Source of the DNA: Channa striata | Lineage: Eukaryota > Chordata > Actinopteri > Anabantiformes > Channidae | Assembly (NCBI GenBank): GCA_033026295.1 | Contig: CM065176.1 | Span: 12,317,945 to 12,381,944 of the forward strand | DNA: 64,000 nt | Reading direction: 5' to 3' | In this document: positions 31,526 to 43,300 of the stretch, piece after piece | Layout of the letters: every line of letters begins with the position of its first letter | Position numbering within the stretch: position 1 is the first letter of the stretch | Program-made: the position numbers and the translations under genes | Notes under the pieces: generated by a model | Seen by the model: only the letters and a program-made list of their open reading frames with translations | The model's database searches: none | What the model was told of the DNA's origin: nothing

Positions 31526-33419
31526 GCACAGGTTATTAAATGGAAGATTGATGGATCACATCAGCCCAACATGCACGGGAGCACAGTTCAAAGTAAAAAT
31601 ACAGATACGTCTATATTATACTATTGCATGTAAACAATAAATCTGTCTCACTGAATATTTAGAAAAATGTGATAACACATTTACTTTTACTGATCGTCTG
31701 TGAATCGGTTTTACTTTATGTATGTTTGCAGAACAGATCCATCACAACAACTATCAATTATGGTTAATATTTAAAACTGTATATATGCTCTACTAAAATG
31801 CAAAACATGAAAATGTAAAAGAAGGTGCTATTAAGTCTGCAAGTAGTTTTTGTTGATTAATTGTGTCATCTGCCAGAAAGTTGAGATAATCTCATCCATT
31901 CACAATAAATTTCATCAACAGTCCAAAACCCAAAGATGTTTGTAGTTACTAAAGACTGAGAATACAGTATATGTTCATTTTAAGGAAATGCAAAGTAGAA
32001 GTTTGTGATTATTTGTTTTTAAGTTGAAATGATGAATCTGTTTTCTGAATTGTTGCCAGTGATTTTATTAATCAACTAATCAATGCTGAAATCATTAAGG
32101 AAATATATATTTTTAAAAATATTACTCAGTTAATGTTGGACAAAAATGTTTTCAGCTTGATTTATTAAAGTCCATCAGAAACTGTCACCTTATAAAATGA
32201 TCAAAATTAGATTTACATTTTTTACAGATGATTTATGTTTTTTCTGCAGATAAAGTCATATTTTCCTCTTTAGACTGAGGCCTTAATACCAACAACATGT
32301 TGTATGTAGCGTTACCATACCCCCCACTCGCGCATACACACACAACTCAATTGGGGCCTTTTCAGTGAACAAAAGCAGTACACATGCGTTTGTGCAGGCC
32401 GAGTGTGTGAGAATAGGAAGGGTGGAAGAAGCTCTTTTAGTGGCTGCACCTGTCCTATTTTAGAAGGCTCTAATAAGAAGATAACAGGATTGGGAGGAAA
32501 AAGGACATCCACTGAGATACAGTCTCCACCTTCTTCTTATGTGACAGAAATTAATTAGATCCTCGTCTGAGGTCACAGTTCTGCACTAGCCATTTAGACC
32601 TTTTCTATATCTCGATTCATTATGATGTTTTTGTTGTGCAACCTTGTGTTCAGCCTTGAAAAATCTTTCACTTGTTCCAGCCGCTTTCGTCGTCTTCCGT
32701 CAGTCACAACAGATGAACCTTTAACTATCCTGTGATCCTGTGCACACTCTCTCATGGCATCTCGCTGCTGCCCTGTCCCACCCGTGCCCCAGGTGCCTGC
32801 CAGCAGCGGTGTCCACGCTTGCGCACTGCACAAGAAAGTCCTCTTTTGCTATCCGTGGTGTGGTGAGTAATTCAGCCATAATCCGCCTTTCTCCTCTCCC
32901 CTCTTCTATCCCCTCTCCTCTCCCCCTCTCCTGTGGTTCCATTCATATTCTAATCACAGCTTTCCCTTCTCCAGCTCTCAGGCACTCCATCAGAGCCCTC
33001 CCAGCCTCAGGCTTTGCACTTTTACTTCCCCCCCTTTGTGACCATTCCCTCTTCTCAGAGGCACACCAAAAATAAGGCTGCTACAGCAAAAGAGTGAGCA
33101 AAATTAGGTGAGAACTGTGCCAAAAAAAAAATCACACTTGTGCAGTTTTAGTACGTTTGAATGTCTGTCTGAGCACACGCTACATCAACTCTTTGAAAAA
33201 GTTTGCACAAAGATGGTTTAACGGTAGAACGTGTTGTAAAACTGGACAAATGTGGCAACAAGTGTCTGAGGGATGAGAAACCGGAGGAAACCCAGAGGAA
33301 AAGGCAGGAGCGGCCGTTGTGTAGGGATGTATGTTTATGTGGAGCTCAGGGGTGTATAAAAACGTATTAAATGCCATAATGGAAGATGGGGAGGCCACAG
33401 TGTTAGGACTGCGTAGATC

Positions 33420-33860
33420 TAAGCCTCTTTTTTTTCGTTGGGAGGGAGCTTTTCTTATTCAAAACAGCTCCACAAAAGACTTCCAGTGAGCCTTGCCACA
33501 TCCCCATCTGACTTGGGGCCATTCATCAGCCTTCCAAGCCTATCAATGACATGTCCCCATCAGGGCTCCTATAAAATCAGCCCCTTTCCCATGAAACATC
33601 AGCAAACATTTTGACGGGTCTGGCTTTCCCCCCGCTGGATTTCTGGAGTCTCTACCCCCCCCTCTCCTCCCTTATTCCCACCTCCCCCCTCTTCTCCGCC
33701 ATCACCACCCCTCTCTGGGCGAACCTCAGATCCTCAACATCTCCTGCGACGGGCAGTGGTCACGGAAACACTGAACGAGACAAGGGGAGAGCCGCAGAGG
33801 AGGGGGAAACGTGCACTAAGCCATTTTCTTGGAGGAGCCAGTGTCGTTGATGGGAAGAGG
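33420..33860 (+). promoter_or_regulatory. rfx4: Likely rfx4 promoter and 5' untranslated region
   Basis: A TATAAAA box at 33570-33576 sits in a GC-balanced block about 290 bases before the rfx4 ATG, so transcription could start near 33600. The interval 33600-33860 is C-rich and would be 5' untranslated. It would drive the transcript whose first coding exon is the brain-type exon. Confidence 0.5.
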
Positions 33861-36800
33861 ATGCATTGTGGGCTGCTGGAGGAGCCTGATATGGATTCCA
33901 CAGGTCAGTCCGCTTAAACTCTGCTTCTCTGGATTTGTTGGAGAAAATCCGCTTCAGTTCAGAAATGTTGTGTTAGCTTCTGCTGCTGCACTTCTGGAAG
34001 TCTCGAACTTTCTCTGTGGTCCTTTAGAGTAACTGTCTGGATGCGTATCTGGTATTTTTGAACCTTTTACCACTTATTTGTGGCTACTGCTGTTATATAA
34101 CAGAAGACGCTGATTGACTAAAAACCACAGAGCACAGTAAATGTCCAACACTGGCCCAGTCTGAAGGCGTCTTGCTGTTCTGTCACTCAGACTGTTTTAA
34201 ACAAATCACAATGTCTGCAAATAGTGGAGACTTTAAAACAAGTGCTTCTTCGTGCACTTCAAATTTTAATACACCTGATCTTTTCTGCTTTTTAATAAAA
34301 AAATTACGTAAAAAGTGTTTATTCAACTTCAAAGAGATTTCTGCTGAGAATTTGTCAGTAAAATCTGGTGAAAGAGAATACTTTTTTTAACTTTGTATGT
34401 CCATATCCGTAGGATGAATGTCCATTCTCCTCAAAGGAAAAGGGCAAGTTTGCTTGTTTGTGAAAATAAAAAAGGTTTTAGTTAATTAATTATTATTTAA
34501 TCTTAAAGCCAAAAGCTAGTTTGCCATATGCTGGTGCAGTTTAGAGTAGTTAATTCCTGAATATGTGTTAATAAATGAGTGAACATTCGTTTCACTTGTT
34601 GATCAAATTTAATCCAATTATTTAGATCCCCAACTTATCTGTCCCGGTGCCAAATGAAGCCTGAGATCTGAGCCTCTGTGGGAATTAGCTTCATTTCAGT
34701 GGACTCTCCTTTTTATTTCTAGGCTTTGTTTTCTTGATTTTTTTTTTTTATATGTACATGGATAGAAATAGACATTGTTGATAAATGACAAGACATTTCG
34801 GTGACGCTGGTGGAATTTTATGCAGGTGTCGTCTAAATGTGTAATAGTATTATTTGCGCTGTGTGAATACTAATAATCAGTTATATGATGATAATTTTTT
34901 TAACAGAGAGAGAAACACTTCTTCTGATCAGGGGGGTCGTGAGTTTTCAGCTGATGGCAGGTCTCTAACTGCACTCTGGCCTTTTCTATCAGCACGTGCC
35001 GAACACGGAGGTGTAGATCCTCATCGAGTGTAAACTTCTTAAACTTTTCAATATCTGTGACCTCCTCTGAATCCCCCCTGGGGCTGCACCAATGGGTCAT
35101 CCTGCCAACAGTCTGTCCTAGCAACAGCTGCTATGGTGACTGTTCACTTGCAGAAAGAAAGATTTACCTAGTTTTATGAAATATAGGATGCAGACATTTT
35201 AATTTGTTGAGCAGATTAATAATAAAGTTAAGTACTTTTATTTTAGTACTGTATCTGCACCCACATAAAATTTTATCCACCACTTTAATGGTAAATGTTT
35301 CAAGTTCACTTTAGTACAAGTGGCTGTAAGGTAGAAGTTGGGGCTTGTTGTCATTTAAAAATAAAATGCACAAAATGCTTTATTGCAGTCAAATTTAAAC
35401 ACTTTCCTTTTAATCACCAAATTTCCTTCCTAAGTTAATTTATCAAATACTGAAAACCTTTTTTGAAACAAATAAAAGATTTAGATTTCCATCCTATCAG
35501 GCTGCTTTGGTGTTTTTCTGCTGCACAGAAAGCACACCAGTTGAGCCATTTCTAAGTAGAAATTAAAACAGGACAATGGCCTCGATTCCACCAGACTGCC
35601 TCAGTAATGTGCCCGGGCTCTTTTAAGCAACTGTGTATGCTCGTAGTCTCCTGGGAACAATGCTGGATTCCTGCCGTCTTGGTGAAAACATCTCAAATAG
35701 AGCCATGGCCGCACCACTGCCCATACAATCAGTTGTTGTCAGCTCACCCTGTCACATTAGTGGCATTTAATGTTTCCTGTACAGACACTGATTTGCACAA
35801 TTTTATGTAGTAAAAAAAAAAGAAAAAAGCTTTGTATCTATTCTTTTACAGAACCGAATTAGTCTCTGTGAGTTTAAATGCACAATTTCAGTCATAGTTA
35901 ATACAAAAAATAGACCAAAATAGCTTTAAATGAAATTTAAAGTCTATACACTAACATATTTTTGATATAAATAACAAAATTAAATTGTTTTTCTGAGTTG
36001 TACTAAGAGGAGCTCTGCGGTCCTTCATGTCTTTTTTAGAGAGCTGGATTGAAAGATGCCTCAATGAGAGCGAGAACAAGCGATACTCCAGCCACACGTC
36101 TCTGGGGAACATGTCCAACGATGAACGTAAGCAGGACAAACACACTAAAAACTGTGAATTTACTCATTCCAGGTGTTTTCCACACCTGATATCTTAGTAA
36201 AATCACTAAATGAAATTTACCTTGTTTGCACAGTCTCTAAAAACTGAATGTCAGTTATATATAATTTTGCGCTTACATGCCAAGTGTGTGGTATATTACA
36301 GATGAAGAAAAAGAAAATAACAGAGCGTCAAAACCACATTCAACACCGGCTACTCTGGAATGGTAAGTTTTTCTGTTTTTGTTTTATTTTGTTTTTTGCT
36401 TTGTTTTGTTAAGTTTTTTCTGTTGTCAAACATTATCATCATATATATTGTCAAGTAAATATTGTGGGTTCAAGTTAAAACAATGAAGCAATTCATCCCA
36501 AAAAATTATATATTTTTAAAAAGCAGATGTCCTTTAATGATTATTGTTAGTTAAATTTCACCTTTAAACACAGAAAATATAAAAATGCTAAATATTACAT
36601 TAATATTGATATGTTAATATTGATATGTTCATTACATTTATACTGATATGTCATTTTTCCATTGTTAAAATTATAGACCCAAATCATGTTTTACAGTCAG
36701 CTAACCTGGTGGAAATACCTACAGAATTTCATAATTTTCAGTAATGTTAGATAGAAAATTGCATTATTTTGAATAGTTTTACCTGACATACACAGATGAA

Positions 36801-37275
36801 ACTATGGCTAGTTTTCTTTACACATTGTTTTTTTCTGGCCTTATTATATAAAGGAAAAGAATATATGTGCACTATGTTCTACTGAATCACAAATACAGCT
36901 AAAAATGACACTTTTAAATACATTTTATTTTAAGTTAAAACAGGAAATAAAACATAGAAAAACTTTAATCTTCTGTCAGATAATGATATAATGATCATAA
37001 TCTTTTACTCGTGTAAGGTTTTGAATTTTGTCCTTACAGAGAAATTAGCTTGAGACACTTATCTTAAAGATTTGAAAAGTAGCTTCAGCAGGCAGTACAC
37101 CTTTCATGTCCTGTATTAAATTCAAACTTCACTTGCATCTACTTGAATCTACACAGTGACACCACTGATACCTTTTATTATACTGTATATAAAGAGAAAG
37201 ATTGTAGACATACACATTATTGTAAATGGCCCTGAAATGTATCTATATATCTATATATATATATAGATATATATC

Positions 37276-37314
<39 letters not shown>

Positions 37315-40300
37315 GTATGGCTATATTGAGTATTTCTCCTTGTATCAGTGGTTTCATCTATAAAGAAGTTGATACTTAGTCAAAATAATATTGCAAGTTT
37401 ACTACAAGTTTTAGTTTTTACTGAAAAATTAACCCTGTATTTTATTTTTAAATGACAACAACCCTTAAAAACTATGTATTTCTGTGGGCCAAAGAAAATA
37501 CACATTAGCGAATATATCTGTTTTGTAAACAAGGTTGACTGATATCAGTAGATTATATATATATATATATAAAGTATAATATAACATGTATTTATTAAAA
37601 GAAAGATACAGTAAACACAGAGTTGATACAAGTTAAATTAACAATATTAAAACAGATTCAGTGTTACCAGTCCTCAAATTGACTGAGTGATGATGCTGCT
37701 AAGATGGTGACTGGAAGTTTGTTGATTCCGTTAAGTCTAGACTCAGCTTTTTAACACTGAGTCTGCTAATCTGACCTCTAATGTTTTCATGTTCCAAACA
37801 TCTACAATATTTCAGCCAATTTTGGAGTTATATTATTTATTTTCAATATGATTCTTAGTTGGGGTTGTCCCTCTTGATTTACATCAAAACTTCCTGACCA
37901 AAATGTTGTTTTTTTCAAAGCCTCAAAATTGGTAAAAATAGTTAAACAGAGATCACATAAAAATAACTGGTAAGTAATTATGATAATGCTGGTGTTCCTC
38001 AAGGCTCAAATTTAGGGCTGTTATTATTTAATTATTTCTTTTATAGTTTGGAAACAGTAACAGTGATATTTAAAGATATGTTTTGGTCTCTTTTAAAGTG
38101 CCAACCATATTTATAATTTTTATGTTGCAAAACTGTTTGCTTTGCTTACTCGGAAGAGGTTCTAATGCTGTATGGAGTGATTTGCGTTGAAGCATTAAGC
38201 AACAGAAATACCGCAAAACAAACTGAAAGTGACACCGTTCCTTTATACTAACAACTGCCCATATTTACTGACCAGACACAGGAAAATACAACTTTCCAAC
38301 CATTCAAACAAATAATATGATTTTATATTAAATCTCTGGCTTAATTGTCATAAATCAATCAATCATTGATTTACCGCTGTTAATTGCTGCTCTCTTTTTT
38401 TTGCACAATTACTTTAACCAGCGAGACATAGTAAAGAAAAACTATGGTAAACATCTTGCTCTAAATAAGACCTTTTCACACCAGATGTTTCGAAGTGTTA
38501 AAGCAGGTGTAGAAACTCTTAAAGATGACTTGGTTTGTAAATGTCACACTAAGCCATGATACAATACCAGACCCTCTTCCAAGTGGGATGCAGCCATTAT
38601 TCGGGTTGCTGAAGCACTCAGTACACCTGTGCTTTTCTTGCTTTGAAATGGTGAGGGTCTGTTGATCTGTTATCAGAGAAAATCTGCTTTTAGAGTTCTC
38701 TCCTATACATTTAGTCTTCTATAAGTATTTATTAATGTCACTATGAGAGCAATGATACCTGCTCTATCGTGTTTACTGTCTGCATATTGTACGTGAAAAG
38801 TTGTGTTTGTCATATATCTGACTTATGATGTGCGATGCCGGGCATCAGGTGCTGTGTTGTGAATGTGCAGACATGCTACTTTAATGTTGCGAAATCTGCT
38901 GTTTTTCTATCTTACAATATATGACTTGTATCTTCCCAAAGAGTTTTATTTTAGTAAACCATTAAGCTAATGTGGAACTACAGATGAAAATTACTGCTAC
39001 ATATTACTGCTACAAATCTGCTACATATACATTCGATAGTTAAAATTGCCCTTAATTAAAAACTTTATTTCATTTCCCATCATCACATGGTCTTGTATTA
39101 CTCATTGCATCATATTGTTCCCCTCATTGTAATCTGAATTCCTATTTCTTTGCTCAACAAATTACTGCGCATTTACCAGAAATACCTTGTTTCTCTTGTT
39201 TCATCTCATTATTCTTTTTGTGACTGGACTGTTGCTCACAGGCTAGAGGAGAATTATGAGATAGCTGAAGGTGTGTGTATCCCCCGGAGTGCCCTCTACA
39301 TGCATTACCTAGACTTCAGTGAGAAGCACGACACACAGCCAGTGAATGCAGCGAGCTTTGGAAAGGTGGGATTGAAAAGTGCACACTTAAGACATTACCA
39401 TTTACATTCATTATCACTGTATTAAAAGTTTAAAAGTAATAAGAGCAAAAGGACTCACACACACAAGAGAATATAAAGCAACAGTCGGATGTAATGGCCC
39501 AAAAGAAAGCAGTGATCTCATCCCCTCAATCGCTCATTGGCATTAGCCCGACCATCTAAGCCTGGCTTGGTTTTGTGCTGCACCTCTGGCGGCTGCGCTG
39601 AAGTAATATCAACCGCAGCTCAGTGTGAAGCAAAGCTCCGCGGTCGCTCACTGAACACATAATCTAGAGCCAAAGGAGATGTGCTTTCGTCTGTTCCCAC
39701 AACCCCAAGAAGTTCCTCAGCCTTCCTACCCCCAGCAATCCCCTGTACCCTGGACTCCGGCCCCAACCCCCAACCCCGGCCCTCCCCCTGCCCCTCCACA
39801 GCTCCTGTCGGAAGATATTGAAAAAGAGAAGGGGCCTGGATTAATGTGTAATTAAAGGAAATTTGGAAGGGTGAGATGTTGCGGAATGTTAGATCAGTAG
39901 CTGGAGCAGTGTGGGGTGTCCTTTAGGAAGGCTTCATTGATTCAGGACAAAAAAACAAGAGAGGGCCCGGACTGCCTCCCTGTCTGCTCATTTATCAAGC
40001 GGGGCCTGACAGAAACTTCACAGCTTGGCCTCTTTTTTCATCCCACACAATGGAGAGCTACACTGTTTGCTAAAGTTTCTGCACCAGGAGCTGGACCAAG
40101 GAGCCAATCTCTTTGGACAAAAAGAGAGGAAAGGAGGAAGGAGGGAGCGGAGAAGAGAGAGAGAGAGCAAGACAGGATGAGTGGGGGTATGGATGACGGG
40201 AGACTGTTGATATGGAAAAAAAGTAATAACCCTGGATGTCATAAATGGATGGCTCTCAAACCTTTTTGTCCCTAACAAACCTCCCTGTGGATACAACTGT

Positions 40301-43300
40301 GAGACTTTCATGTTGTCCTCCTGACAAACTTTATTAAACGCTCCTCATGAAGAACAGAACATACTGAACGAGTACAGTAGCTCAGTATTTTGCTTTCCAT
40401 TACAAGTATTTTCAGCATTAAGTAAAAACATTTTTCTCCAAAATCGTATTTGGTTCCTGGTGCTGTGTGCTTGAGAAGACTTGAGAAAATGTGTTAGACG
40501 TAAATGCAAAATATGAAAAGTTCACCTTGTTTCTTGGTATTTACAGCACTCTGACCCGTTTCCTCTCTGAACAGATCATAAGGCAACAGTTTCCAGCTTT
40601 AACCACCAGACGGCTGGGGACCAGAGGGCAGTCAAAGTAAGTTGGACACAAAACCAGTTTCAGACTTTATCGCTTTCAAGTCGCTTTCTAATTCACTGGA
40701 ATTCTACTCTAACCTAGGTTAATGCGATTGCATTGCAGTTTATATAAATTAACATCATATTATTGTGATGTTTGATTTGTTTTATTTGGGAAATACATAA
40801 AAATAACTATACACTGTAAATTTCTGAAAAGTCTCTCTAAATGTTTTTCCTTATGTTTCAGTGTGATGAGGACAGAATAACCAACACGCCGTCTTTTCTC
40901 CTCAGGTACCACTACTACGGTATAGCGGTGAAGGAGACCTCTCCGTATTATGACGTGATGTACTCCAAAAAGGGAGCGGCGTGGGTGAATGAGACGGGGA
41001 AGAAAGAGGTCACAAAGCAGACAGTGGCGTATTCACCGCGCTCCAAACTGGGGACGCTCCTGCCAGAGTTTCCAAATGTCAAAGACCTAAATTTGCCCGC
41101 CAGCCTGCCAGAAGAGAGGGTAAACAGGGGTTTTAAAAGTCCATCCTCACAGCCTCCTCTCCACCCCCCACCCCCCTCCTCCCACCTCTCCCTGCCATCT
41201 TACCATCTCTGTGCCCCCTCTGGCTCTTTTATCTGCCCCGGGACCTTCACTGGGTTTACGTTTAGACAAGGACCTTGAGGATTTATATGCTGGCTCCTCA
41301 CTAACTCTTAATCTTTTGGGGGAGATAATAAGATCTAGCTGTGGACAAAGGACAGGCACTAGCTGTCCAGCTTTTAAAAAGGGGCCATGATTTTAAATGG
41401 TTTGTGTTTTGCTGATCTCTAAGGCTTGTTTTATATTACCCTGTTCCAGCCTTGGCCCGTAACATGTACAGTATTTATTGGTTCACATCCTTTGTTCAAG
41501 ATTTATCTTCTTGTTTTCGTACCACTTTATTTAGTTTTTCCAGAACAAGAAAACTATTAAGTTTGCGATGCCATTAGATTAATACTCTGTTGTTGTCCAC
41601 AGGTATCAACCTTCATCATGATGTACAGAACGCACTGTCAGAGGATACTGGACACTGTGATTCGAGCCAACTTTGACGAGGCAAGGTTTCAGATCTGTGT
41701 GACCAAAAGTCCTTCAGTTTACAAAAATGTTCAGAATTGTATTTCCAATAATGTTTAATGTCATGGTGCTTCTGTGGGTTCTGCAGGTCCAAAGTTTCTT
41801 GCTGCATTTCTGGCAGGGCATGCCCCCCCACATGCTGCCTGTCCTCGGCTCCCCCACAGTGGTCAACATCGTGGGTGTTTGTGACTCCATCCTCTACAAG
41901 GCCATCTCTGGGGTTCTGATGCCCACGGTGCTTCAAGCACTTCCTGATAGGTGAGGGATCCTGTAACCTTCTCTCTTCTGCTGTTAAGAAAAATGGACAT
42001 GTGATATGAAAGAACTGAACTTACCTTTTTTTCATAGTTGTACCACCATGTACTTGTTCTATGCCTGCTCACATGGGGCAAGGGTGGATCAAGAGAAAAT
42101 GTATTGGGATTTACCAGTCTGAGCTACATGCTCAATTATGGTGACACATTTGGAAAATCTTTTTTGAAGAGAAACTGTATTAATAGGTTAATAGTGTATT
42201 TAAAGTCATTTTTAAATGCAAATAGTCATAAACAAAAAATTATAAACGGTTAGGGGGAAGGAAAAATCCATCCAGCCATAATCTATCTGTATCTACAAAA
42301 TTTTAATCTGACAAACCACTTTGAATATACATTAATGGTGCCATTTTTATCTATCTTTGGGGATAATAACTTGTTTAAGCCTTGCCGTGACACGAGTGGT
42401 TTAAGCCCGCTCATGTCACGGCAAATGCTCTCATACACATCACTGAGGTTGTCCCAAATTCTGGCTACTGATGGCTATGTGGAAAATATTTCTCTTTACG
42501 TATCTAGAAATCCGAGCTCTTCTTTTTTAAAAACCTCAGTTAAAGGATTTGTAGCAACTTTTGCAGCATCTTCAGGTAATAGTTGTTGAGAGAGTGCAAA
42601 GTTTTTTAAGCACAATTTCAAAAATGTTACGGAGAATTTTAAAATACGGGGCAATTAGACAGCTGAATAAATTAACTAATGGTTTGAATTATTTTTCTAA
42701 AACATAAACATAAAAAACAGAACTTACCCAAGATTCAGACGGCTGTTTTTGTTGTTTTTCACCACATCTTAGCCTGCCCAATCAGATTAAGTTTGCTCAG
42801 CTGAATCTTTATGTTTGGTCAAAAAAATAAGTAATTTGAAGATTGTAACAATTGATTGATGACCAAAAGATGAATCAGTAATTAGAAAGATAAACTGGAA
42901 GCAACATTTAATAGGATTTAAGTTATGTATTTAATATATTTTTGTTTTTCTTCATTCACAGTTTGACTCAGGTTATTCGAAAATTTGCCAAACAGCTCGA
43001 TGAGTGGCTTAAAATAGCACTTCATGACCTTCCTGAAAATCTGAGAAATATCAAATTTGAATGTAAGTATGATATATACATTAACACAATGGTTTGAGAT
43101 GGATTCTACATTAATAATAAAAGTTTAAATGATCACATTCACCAGATTTACCACTTTTTCATTTTTGTTTCCAGTATCGAGGAGATTTTCTCAGATTCTG
43201 AAGCGACAAACATCATTAAACCATCTATGCCAGGTGAGTATCATGATCTGAATGTTTTTTAATAAAATCCATACGAACAAACACAGCTGATAAGGGGATA

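Larger units (their letters stand above)
30935..33560. other. Intergenic region between polr3b and rfx4
   Basis: No gene is visible. It is AT-rich in its first half and holds an inverted repeat (31240-31364) and an AAAT-type microsatellite (31498-31525). The second half (from about 32310) is more GC-balanced and CT-rich, with a MEF2-like CTATTTTAG (32455-32463) and TTAATTA (32551-32557), so it may contain upstream regulatory sequence for rfx4. Confidence 0.6.
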
